From Candidatus Pacearchaeota archaeon (GTDB lineage Archaea > Nanobdellota > Nanobdellia > Pacearchaeales > GW2011-AR1), in the NCBI GenBank assembly GCA_023140635.1, contig JAGLLG010000033.1:1-9264 (forward strand): a DNA stretch of 9,264 bases. The letters run 5' to 3'. The position numbers and the translations under genes are program-made. This document shows positions 1-6,353 of this stretch, piece after piece; position 1 is the first letter of the stretch; every line of letters starts with the position of its first letter. Under the pieces are notes generated by a model. It made no database searches and had not been told where the DNA came from. It saw only the letters and a program-made list of their open reading frames with translations.

Positions 1-676
1 TAAGATACTGGGAGTTGTTCGTATCAGGGTCTGTGTCCGAATGGATAAAAAGCGTTGGGTCTGTCTGGACTGGGTGGTCGTGGTCTTTTTCGTGTAAGAC
101 TCTATTTGTTATGATTAATTGATTACCCACCGCATCAGCTACTCCCATAACACTTTGGTCATAAGTCATATCATTCTCCCAAGATATAGCAAAAGCACCA
201 TTTGGTTTAATGTCTATAACTTCTGATTCTGGGTCAAGTGTTATTTTTCCATTTCCAGAAACAATAAAGGCGTCCGCCTGGTCATGATACGTCTCGATAT
301 AATCATTCGCCTCGGTAGCGTCGCTGGAGTAGACTCGGAAAACAGGGTCTGCGGAGGTTGAGGTTGGGGAACGGTTTGTTGTTCCCATGTCTGCTTTTTC
401 CATGAAGGAGAAGTAGCCGGAATAATCTGAACTTCCTACTCCTGTTCCTATTTGAAGATTATCATTTCCTGTTGTTTCCCACATAAAAGTTACGTCCGCA
501 CTATTTCCAAAACCAAAACCAACATCATCTACAACTTGCAACGTAGTAAGAAATTGAGTTGATACAAAAGCATTTACGCTTTTGCCTGCTGTAATTTTAA
601 CACAACTATATTCTTCTTCATAATCCATACTCCAATATCCATCATAAGTCCCCCCCGTTCCCCCAAGGGTCAGCGT
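1..676 (-). repeat. Fibre module, copy in second paralogue (partial)
   Basis: From residue 401 of the second fibre protein to the window edge, the sequence follows the same order of blocks as the two modules of the large fibre protein: TLTLGGTGGT, a GFGFG segment, WETTGNDNLQIG, SGYFSFMEKADM, the STSADPVFRVYSS block, a HDQ block, GNQLIITN, DHDH and the TDPTLFIHSDTDPD block. Segments between the blocks are unrelated in sequence. The copy is cut by the window edge. Confidence 0.8.
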
Positions 677-1876
677 TCCTGTTGGGGAGAGGATGGAACT
701 GTTTACACTGATGTTTCCGTTTACGTCGAGGGTTGCGTTCGGAGACGACGTGCCGATTCCTACGTTGCCGGTGTTTATTATCCTATTTCCAACCAAATTA
801 AGATCACCATCACCCTGAAGTTTGAATCCCGTCATCACTCCACCAACATCATTTCTATACTGAAAACTCAGTCCCACATCTACATTTCTATCTGTATCTC
901 CAGCAACAATATAAGCTACTTCTTGCGCTGAACCATATCTACTCACATAAAGTTTATCACTCCCATCGTGAGCTCCAACAATCGTATTGCCCGCTACTTC
1001 CAACTTCGCCCCAGGCGCCCCAGTCCCAATCCCCACGTTCCCCGACGTAGCATTAATAAAAAACTTGCCCGAACCCGTAGAATTAATCACACTAAAACTT
1101 GCCTGAGAACTATTTGAACCATTTACTTCTAATCTTGCATTTGGGGAAGTCGTGCCGATTCCGACTCTCCCAGAAGAAAGAATACTTAAATACTCATCAC
1201 CGTCATCACCTACACTTGAAGCCCCATTTAATCGAAAGGCTAATCTTGATGCAAGATTTTCACTAGTAGACGCAATCGACCTTATATTACTATATATCAA
1301 ATTAGAACTAGAACCATTCCATAGACTATTTTGCATAACTAAAGGATAAGCATCTTCTTGGGTAGCTGTTGAACTTGCATCCCCAATTCTACTCGTTCTC
1401 AATGCAGACTGAAAAATAGTTCTATCAGCAGTGAAATAGATACTTTGACCAGGAGCATCAAAATCTAATCTACCATCAGAGTGAAAAACATTCCAAGCCT
1501 GAGGTAGATGTATTTCTAAATTAGAACCATACCCATATCCAATTTGTTTACCAAGAGCGAATACTTCCGTCCCATTATCTACTACACTTAACCACCTTGA
1601 ACCTACATCATCTAAAGTATTGCTTGTCCCCAATGTATAAGCGACAGCATTTGCTCCATCAGTAACATCAGGATTAAACAAGGTTTTATTCAGAATATCC
1701 AATTTGACGTTTGGATTCGCAGTCCCAATCCCCACGTTCCCCGACGTCCCATTAACAACAAAATAATAATCAGACTCATTCGAAGCATTATGAACAATAA
1801 AACTTCTCGCTGAGACTACAGAACTGAGCACTAACAACATACAGAAAATTAAAATTATTCCTTTAATCATTTTCAT
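1..1876 (-). CDS. Secreted fibre-like surface protein, second paralogue (3' end beyond window)
   Basis: The frame is open from 1876 to the left edge (625 codons, no stop), so the C-terminus is missing. Residues 1-23 form a signal peptide (basic start, hydrophobic core, cut near VVSA). Four header motifs of the G-N/R-V-G-I-G-T-x-x-P type lie at residues 46-55, 236-245, 279-288 and 370-379; they are typical of phage tail-fibre-like and peptidase-S74-associated surface proteins. From residue about 401 it enters a long module (FMWETTGNDNLQIG at 464-477, STSADPVFRVYSSDATEAND at 506-525, TDPTLFIHSDTDPD at 605-618) also found twice in the large upstream fibre protein. It is the fourth gene of the operon and overlaps the HEPN gene's end by 14 nt. 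Two in-frame ATGs exist (1876 and 1870); an AGGA at 1879-1882 is better spaced for 1870 (8 nt). Role as an adhesin or extracellular fibre is inference. Confidence 0.85.
   Translation of the reverse strand, partial: MKMIKGIILIFCMLLVLSSVVSARSFIVHNASNESDYYFVVNGTSGNVGIGTANPNVKLDILNKTLFNPDVTDGANAVAYTLGTSNTLDDVGSRWLSVVDNGTEVFALGKQIGYGYGSNLEIHLPQAWNVFHSDGRLDFDAPGQSIYFTADRTIFQSALRTSRIGDASSTATQEDAYPLVMQNSLWNGSSSNLIYSNIRSIASTSENLASRLAFRLNGASSVGDDGDEYLSILSSGRVGIGTTSPNARLEVNGSNSSQASFSVINSTGSGKFFINATSGNVGIGTGAPGAKLEVAGNTIVGAHDGSDKLYVSRYGSAQEVAYIVAGDTDRNVDVGLSFQYRNDVGGVMTGFKLQGDGDLNLVGNRIINTGNVGIGTSSPNATLDVNGNISVNSSILSPTGTLTLGGTGGTYDGYWSMDYEEEYSCVKITAGKSVNAFVSTQFLTTLQVVDDVGFGFGNSADVTFMWETTGNDNLQIGTGVGSSDYSGYFSFMEKADMGTTNRSPTSTSADPVFRVYSSDATEANDYIETYHDQADAFIVSGNGKITLDPESEVIDIKPNGAFAISWENDMTYDQSVMGVADAVGNQLIITNRVLHEKDHDHPVQTDPTLFIHSDTDPDTNNSQYL
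740..1741 (-). repeat. Four G-N-V-G-I-G-T header motifs
   Basis: Copies encode G-N/R-V-G-I-G-T-x-x-P at 1712-1741, 1142-1171, 1013-1042 and 740-769, each usually followed by a K/R/T-L-D/E-V strand. The first and third share a 27-nt identical stretch (1721-1747 and 1022-1048); the second and fourth use a different codon spelling. In known fibre proteins this motif introduces beta-rich shaft or head segments; here it divides the N-terminal 400 residues into segments. Confidence 0.8.
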
Positions 1877-2318
1877 ATTCCTTTAGTTTCCTCCTTATAT
1901 TTTCAATCTTTCCCGAATCTAATCCCTCTAGTATCTCTTTGCATTTGCACACAAATTTTTTAATTAGATTCTCATCTTTTAATAAAATATTCTTTAAATA
2001 GTATTGTGTTTGAATTCTGTCCGCTTTTAATTTTCTTAAAAACATTATATCATCCTCCTGAAAACCGAACAACTCCATTAACTCTATCGAACAATCATGA
2101 ATTTCGCATTTTATTCCCACTTTCATTAATAAAGAATAAAATGCATTGTAACACGCGTAATATCCTGAGATTAATTTCCATTTGCCGTCGAGTTTGCAAC
2201 ATACTTCCAAACTTTCATTCGCTTCATTTAAGTACGATTCGCTTAGGTGAGGTTTTAATTCCACTAATCTAATACCCTTCGTTTGTTTACAGCACCATTT
2301 AAGTTTATCTTCGACCAT
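1863..2318 (-). CDS. HEPN-domain protein, partner of the adjacent MNT protein
   Basis: A 151-residue, mostly alpha-helical, cysteine-rich (9 Cys) protein. Helix 1 (residues about 25-42, SESYLNEANESLEVC) and helix 2 (46-67, with the S-G-Y-Y-A-C-Y-N-A-F core) match the HEPN fold commonly encoded next to MNT nucleotidyltransferases. Known catalytic HEPN toxins carry R-x4-6-H in the late helix; here the matching place reads R101-I-Q-T-Q-Y106-Y107, so the histidine is replaced by tyrosine. It may be non-catalytic, or this subfamily may work differently. The start is well supported: GGAGG at 2326-2330 lies 7 nt before the ATG. It overlaps the MNT gene by 14 nt and its own end overlaps the next fibre gene, so it sits inside a coupled operon. 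HEPN identity is by fold pattern, not by search. Confidence 0.75.
   Translation of the reverse strand: MVEDKLKWCCKQTKGIRLVELKPHLSESYLNEANESLEVCCKLDGKWKLISGYYACYNAFYSLLMKVGIKCEIHDCSIELMELFGFQEDDIMFLRKLKADRIQTQYYLKNILLKDENLIKKFVCKCKEILEGLDSGKIENIRRKLKEYEND
1868..1882 (-). repeat. 15-bp direct repeat, distal copy, at start of second fibre gene
   Basis: On the minus strand the 15-mer AGGAATATGAAAATG spans an AGGA and two in-frame ATGs. The identical 15-mer lies at 2920-2934. The two copies bracket the MNT and HEPN genes. Confidence 0.7.
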
Positions 2319-2928
2319 GTTTTTTCCTCCAAAATATTTTTACAATACTTGAAATATTCCCAAACAAAATATGACTGTTTAATATTTCAATAGCCAAGGG
2401 ATTCCCCCCGTCTAATATTTTTTCAAATTCCCTATATTCAACATAATGTTCATTAACTTCTATAAGATATTTTTTCTTAATCTGTTTAATCTTTTCCTTA
2501 TTAGCTCCAAAAATAACGATATCTAAATCAGAATCCGATTGAGAACTTCCGGACGAATAAGAGCCAAAAACAATTATCCCATCGCAATAATCCAAAAATT
2601 CATTAATCATTATTGCAACTTTCCTTGCTTTTAACTGAAATCTTAAGGATTTTTGATTCTCTGCTATATTGATAATTGTCCTTGTTATCTGCTTTTTTAA
2701 ATCAAGGAAAAACATTTTATTTTTACCTTCTTTTGTATAAGAAATTAAATTAAATTTTACCAATTTATTTAAAACTCTCGACGCGGTCTGCTGGGAAATT
2801 TTTGTAGACCTTGAAATATCACTCGCAGTTAATTTTACGGAATAATCATTGCAAAAAGGCATAAGAATTTCTACCCATTTTTGAGTGATATTACCCATTT
2901 TTACAGTGTTTCCATTTTCCATTTTCAT
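2305..2928 (-). CDS. Winged-helix HTH plus MNT minimal nucleotidyltransferase
   Basis: A 207-residue, two-domain protein. Residues 16-76 form a winged helix (recognition helix around KISQQTASRVLNKLV, wing around SYTKEGKNKMFFL). After a helical linker, residues 115-190 form a minimal nucleotidyltransferase with an intact G-S-x10-D-x-D signature: G122-S123 and D134/D136, as in MntA-type enzymes that modify HEPN partners with nucleotides. The C-terminal stretch (PLAIEILNSHILFGN, 177-191) is typical of archaeal HTH-MNT proteins. Its ATG overlaps the fibre gene stop as ATGA. A second in-frame ATG at 2922 has an AGGA (2931-2934) 8 nt upstream and may be the true start. The pairing with the HEPN gene suggests a toxin-antitoxin-like unit; the HTH could autoregulate or act on the operon (inference). 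Confidence 0.85.
   Translation of the reverse strand: MKMENGNTVKMGNITQKWVEILMPFCNDYSVKLTASDISRSTKISQQTASRVLNKLVKFNLISYTKEGKNKMFFLDLKKQITRTIINIAENQKSLRFQLKARKVAIMINEFLDYCDGIIVFGSYSSGSSQSDSDLDIVIFGANKEKIKQIKKKYLIEVNEHYVEYREFEKILDGGNPLAIEILNSHILFGNISSIVKIFWRKKHGRR
2326..2330 (-). promoter_or_regulatory. Shine-Dalgarno site of the HEPN gene
   Basis: GGAGG on the minus strand, 7 nt before the HEPN ATG at 2318, located inside the MNT coding end. It fixes the HEPN start and shows that this genome uses Shine-Dalgarno initiation for operon-internal genes. Confidence 0.7.
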
Positions 2929-2934
2929 ATTCCT
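2920..2934 (-). repeat. 15-bp direct repeat, proximal copy, at start of MNT gene
   Basis: Identical on the minus strand to 1868-1882; it contains the last bases of the large fibre gene, its TGA stop and the first two in-frame ATGs of the MNT gene. Part of the identity is explained by shared ribosome-binding and start signals, but not obviously all of it. Confidence 0.7.
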
Positions 2935-5900
2935 ATTTTAATATTCCCATCCGAATCAACTACCAAACTTCCTCCATTCGATGTTGAATTAAATGTTCCG
3001 CTTACCTCTAAAGGCATCTGAATATCAAAGGCGGTGATGTTCGCGTCTTCTCTTGTTAGCTCGAAGTTGTCTGTGTCGTCGTTGACTTGCCAGCTGATGT
3101 ATTTTGACGCTGTGCCTGCGGTGATGTAACCTCTCATCCTAACCCATGGATTTCTTCCAACATCACTAGCATCCCCTAGAGTCAAGTCCCCGCTCTTAAT
3201 CTCTAATGGTCTTGTATAGCCATGGGTAAATAATTGTGACTTACTCCCGTCATTTGGAACAAATGCGATATAATCATCAGGTGTTCCAAATCTGATACTA
3301 GAACTTGTAGTATCTGAAGGAGATATAAAATGATTATTGGTATCGTCTATATAAAACCTCATATATCTATCGCCCTCCTCCGCCTTCCGATGAATAACCA
3401 AACTCTTCCCATCCGAATCATTAGCAACATCCGTATCCTCAAACAAAGAAACGTCCCCCGTCGCCGACGGTAAAAGTTTCAAGTCTCCTTTTCCTAAATC
3501 AATATCAAAACTATCCGTCGCGTTTACGTAAGCTAGTGAACCCCATTCCGTATTATCATCGTCCGGGTCTGTGTCGGAGTGGATGTAAAGGGTTGGGTCG
3601 GTTTGGAGGGCATGGTCGTGGTCTATATGTCTATAATCATGATTAGTTATAATTAACAAATTTCCCGCAGCATCGGTTAAACCAAATCGAGTCTCATCGT
3701 GAGCTGTTGATGGGTATATCATAAAAGTGTCACCACCATCTTTTAAAAAATAAAAAATCGAGTCATGCGAATCAAGTTTAATATTACCTGCACTGTCTAA
3801 AATAAGTCCGTCCGTCGCTATTACTCCTGCAGTCTGATCATGATACATCTCAATATAATCATTCGCCTCGGAAGCGTCAGCAGAGTAAACTCGGAGAACT
3901 GGGTCGGCGGAGGTTGAGGTCGGGGAACGGTTTGCGTTGCTCATGTCGGCTCGTTCCATTATAGATATATAACCTGAATAAGCAGCATCCCCAACCGCAG
4001 TTCCCAGTTGAAGATTATCATTCCCCTCAGTTTCCCAAATAAGAACTGTATCTTCGTTATTACCCCATTTCATTGCTGTATCATCTTTAAATCCAAGTGC
4101 ATCATCAAAATAAAAATTTGCACCACTACCAGAACCAAAATGGACTTCGTTTGTATAAGCATCTAACTGGATATACATGCTTTCGTTATATGTGCCACCT
4201 ACACCTCCAAAGGTTATTTTCCCATCGATGGCATTAGTTATTGTTTCTCCGTTTTGTAAAGTTAAAGTATCACTCATTGTTATCCCATCAGTAATCAAAG
4301 GCATCTGAATATCAAAGGCGGTGATATTCGCGTCCTCTCTTGTTAGTTCGAATTTGTCTGTGGCGTCGTTAACTTGCCATTGGATGTATTTATTATCTGA
4401 TCCTGCAGTAATATATCCATTCTGCTGAAAAACTGGATCAGTATCCCCAGAATATTTAAAAAATTGAACACTAGTATTGCCCCTTGCAAAAGAAATCTTT
4501 GCATCTTCCTTTCTGAAAACGCTTATCCCATCCATTTCCAGTTCTGGCTCTCTCCACTGACTAACAAAAAATCTCAAATAATTATCACCCTCCTCTGCCT
4601 TCCTATGAACATAAAAACTCTTCCCATCACTATCATTAGCAACATCCGTCCCCCCAAAAAGCTCAACATCCCCAGTCGCCGACGGTAAAATCTTCAAGTC
4701 CCCTTTCCCAACGTCTAAATCAAAACTGTCCGTCGCGTTTACGTAAGCTAGCGAGCCCCATTCCGTGTTGTCATCGTCGGGGTTCGTGTCGGAGTGGATG
4801 AAAAGGGTTGGGTCTGTTTGGACGGCGTGGTCGTGGTCGCTATTTCTATTTCCATAATTTGTAACAGTAATTTGATTCCCTCCATTATCAGATATAGCTA
4901 TTAAATTTTCATCTTTACCTGAGTCTGTTACAAATAAATAACCCACATTGTCATTTGCCTTTAAATACATAAATCCAGTGTTTGAATCACCATAAATCCT
5001 CAATGCATTATATTGTCCACCATCCGTTTTAAAATCTAAAATCTGACCACCTGATGCTATTATTCCTTTAGATTGGTCATGATACATTTCAATATAATCA
5101 TTCGCCTCGGTAGCGTCGGAGGAGTAGACTCGGAGGACTGGGTCGGCGGAGGTTGAGGACGGGGAACGGTTTGCGTTTCCCAAATCGGCTTTTTCCATTA
5201 TGGAAAAATAACCACTTCTATCTGTTTGACCAACTGCTAATCCTAACTGTAAATTATCATTTCCCGTAGTTTCCCAAATAAGTCTTGAATCTAAGCCAAC
5301 CCCAAACCCTAAACCGAAATCATCACCTAACACAATTTGATTAGCAACAGTTGTGCTACTAATACCTATAGTATTAGCACTTGTTTCAAAATCAAAAGTC
5401 AAGTCCTCATTATTCGTCCCCCCTGTTCCACCAAGAGTTAGCGTTCCCGTCGGCGAGAGGATTGAACTGTTTACGTGGACATCTCCATCTAAATATGTAT
5501 TATTACCTACATATAAATTTCTCCACTTATAACTACTTGTTCCTAAGTCAGTTTGATATGAAGCAACTGCAGGATAAAATTTATTTTCACCGACAGCTAC
5601 TATTGAATAAGCTACACCGCCTCTGCCAAATCTAAAATCAGCACCATCACTACGCATATATATATCACCATCATCAAAAAATTCAAAATAATGCCCATTA
5701 TCGAACATAATTTGCAATTTATGATTTGGATTCGCAGTCCCTATCCCCACGTTCCCCGACGTCGCATTAACAAAAAACACAGAATTATTAATCAAAAAAT
5801 TATTCGCTCCCAAATCTAAATTATTCATCGCCCCCGTGTACGGGACATAAACACCCGAACCATTCACATTCGTCAAACGCGAACCATCCCCTATAAAATA

Positions 5901-6164
5901 AAGCGCAGTCAAATTCGTCGTATCAGAAATATCCGCATCCGTTATCGTCCCGTTAACTATCTGCAAACCAGAAACACTCCCATTCCTCAACTCCCCGCTT
6001 TCATTATGCGACACATTCAAAAACTCGTTCAAAACCGCCCCCCACGAACCGCTATCTCCTCCAACTATCGGCAACCGCTCCGCAGTTACCGCCGAAGAAG
6101 CTAAAATAAACAACAAAAGACAACCCACAAAAACACAAGCTCCCAATCTCCCCTTCGTCGCCAT
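2925..6164 (-). CDS. Large secreted fibre-like surface protein with two tandem modules
   Basis: A 1079-residue protein, first gene of the minus-strand operon. Residues 1-28 are a clear signal peptide (cut near AVTA-ER). The N-terminal part reads like phage tail-fibre heads: VGGDSGSWGAVLNEFL at 34-49, GDGSRLTNVNGSG at 92-104 and GNVGIGTANP at 137-146, with many N-x-S/T sequons. Two modules follow, about 241-623 and 648-1052, sharing LIWETxGNDNLQLG, STSADPVLRVYS, DHDH, TDPTL(F/Y)IHSDT, EWGSLAYVNATDSFD, KAEEGD and ELTREDANITAFDIQMPL blocks. The C-terminus ends in GGSLVVDSDGNIKIGI without a transmembrane anchor or a recognisable S74 chaperone domain. It is probably a beta-rich, possibly trimeric extracellular fibre; attachment is unknown. 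Its TGA overlaps the MNT start. A relict proviral tail fibre is an alternative, but no other virion genes are visible. Confidence 0.88.
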   Translation of the reverse strand: MATKGRLGACVFVGCLLLFILASSAVTAERLPIVGGDSGSWGAVLNEFLNVSHNESGELRNGSVSGLQIVNGTITDADISDTTNLTALYFIGDGSRLTNVNGSGVYVPYTGAMNNLDLGANNFLINNSVFFVNATSGNVGIGTANPNHKLQIMFDNGHYFEFFDDGDIYMRSDGADFRFGRGGVAYSIVAVGENKFYPAVASYQTDLGTSSYKWRNLYVGNNTYLDGDVHVNSSILSPTGTLTLGGTGGTNNEDLTFDFETSANTIGISSTTVANQIVLGDDFGLGFGVGLDSRLIWETTGNDNLQLGLAVGQTDRSGYFSIMEKADLGNANRSPSSTSADPVLRVYSSDATEANDYIEMYHDQSKGIIASGGQILDFKTDGGQYNALRIYGDSNTGFMYLKANDNVGYLFVTDSGKDENLIAISDNGGNQITVTNYGNRNSDHDHAVQTDPTLFIHSDTNPDDDNTEWGSLAYVNATDSFDLDVGKGDLKILPSATGDVELFGGTDVANDSDGKSFYVHRKAEEGDNYLRFFVSQWREPELEMDGISVFRKEDAKISFARGNTSVQFFKYSGDTDPVFQQNGYITAGSDNKYIQWQVNDATDKFELTREDANITAFDIQMPLITDGITMSDTLTLQNGETITNAIDGKITFGGVGGTYNESMYIQLDAYTNEVHFGSGSGANFYFDDALGFKDDTAMKWGNNEDTVLIWETEGNDNLQLGTAVGDAAYSGYISIMERADMSNANRSPTSTSADPVLRVYSADASEANDYIEMYHDQTAGVIATDGLILDSAGNIKLDSHDSIFYFLKDGGDTFMIYPSTAHDETRFGLTDAAGNLLIITNHDYRHIDHDHALQTDPTLYIHSDTDPDDDNTEWGSLAYVNATDSFDIDLGKGDLKLLPSATGDVSLFEDTDVANDSDGKSLVIHRKAEEGDRYMRFYIDDTNNHFISPSDTTSSSIRFGTPDDYIAFVPNDGSKSQLFTHGYTRPLEIKSGDLTLGDASDVGRNPWVRMRGYITAGTASKYISWQVNDDTDNFELTREDANITAFDIQMPLEVSGTFNSTSNGGSLVVDSDGNIKIGI
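3009..4223 (-). repeat. Fibre module, second copy in the large protein
   Basis: Encodes residues about 648-1052, from GKITFGGVGGT to FDIQMPL. Shared blocks with the first copy are near-identical in protein (for example the final 42 residues, 3009-3134 against 4296-4421), whereas intervening segments such as residues 660-706 and 935-1005 are unrelated to the first copy. Confidence 0.85.
4296..5444 (-). repeat. Fibre module, first copy in the large protein
   Basis: Encodes residues about 241-623, from TLTLGGTGGT to FDIQMPL. It has the same block order as the second copy at 3009-4223 and as the partial copy in the second fibre gene. The entry sequence VNSSILSPTGTLTLGGTGGT (5415-5474) is exactly the same peptide as in the second fibre gene (647-706). 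Confidence 0.85.
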
Positions 6165-6226
6165 CTTTATTTTAAATTATAATCCTCATATTTTTATCTA
6201 ACTACTACAAAAAAAGACACTTTGAT

Positions 6227-6234
6227 TATTTAAA
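6227..6234 (-). promoter_or_regulatory. Probable TATA box of the minus-strand fibre operon
   Basis: On the minus strand TTTAAATA, preceded by a purine-rich BRE-like AAAAAGA, is a textbook archaeal box. Transcription would start near 6205, giving a leader of about 40 nt before the ATG at 6164. A weaker AT-rich element at 6189-6197 would instead give an almost leaderless mRNA. The core is palindromic, so it might also serve the plus strand. Confidence 0.5.
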
Positions 6235-6325
6235 TCTTTTTACAAACCCGATTAGAACGTCCCTCGCCCCTAGCACCCCCCCAGAATTCTAGGTTCTCGC
6301 CAAGTTCTCAAATACCCCAAAAGCC

Positions 6326-6332
6326 TTTTAAA
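6326..6332 (+). promoter_or_regulatory. TATA box of the S6e gene
   Basis: TTTTAAA, with a purine-rich BRE-like stretch just upstream (6319-6323). The TTTAAA core begins 27 nt before the ATG at 6354, so the transcript should start at or next to the ATG (leaderless). There is no Shine-Dalgarno sequence. Confidence 0.65.
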
Positions 6333-6353
6333 CCTAAATTCTTACCCCTTACC

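Larger units (their letters stand above)
6165..6353. other. Divergent intergenic region with GC-rich patch
   Basis: This 189-nt spacer separates the minus-strand fibre operon from the S6e gene. Its outer parts are AT-rich and hold the promoters. The middle (about 6245-6305) is clearly GC-richer, with C-runs on the plus strand at 6261-6263, 6267-6270 and 6276-6282, an AGAATTCT palindrome at 6283-6290, and a 5-bp stem pairing 6269-6273 with 6289-6293. It could be a structured RNA, a G-quadruplex on the minus strand or a regulatory site; no known RNA family was recognised. Confidence 0.4.

Noticed and set aside
1152..1349. Plus-strand open frame of 65 codons
   Set aside because: It lies antisense to the continuous second fibre gene, shows no recognisable protein features and has no start signal.
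2247..2270. R17-x6-H24 in the HEPN protein as the catalytic R-x4-6-H motif
   Set aside because: It lies before the first conserved helix, whereas the catalytic motif of HEPN RNases lies in the late helix; spacing alone is not enough.
2006..2272. Plus-strand open frame of 88 codons
   Set aside because: Antisense to the HEPN gene, which has a strong Shine-Dalgarno site and domain pattern; the opposite frame has none.
2925..2980. Peptidase-S74 type chaperone domain at the end of the large fibre protein
   Set aside because: The last 20 residues are a short G/S-rich strand ending in GNIKIGI; there is no room for the domain.
4464..5635. Two plus-strand open frames (4464-4688 and 5381-5635)
   Set aside because: Both are antisense to repeated modules of the large fibre gene and are explained by its codon composition.
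1..6164. CRISPR array, diversity-generating retroelement or provirus
   Set aside because: The repeats are long coding modules, not short spaced repeats; no reverse transcriptase, capsid, terminase or integrase gene is visible in the window.
6165..6353. tRNA or C/D-box RNA in the divergent spacer
   Set aside because: No cloverleaf pairing, T-loop consensus or box C/D motifs were found; only short stems and G/C-runs are visible.
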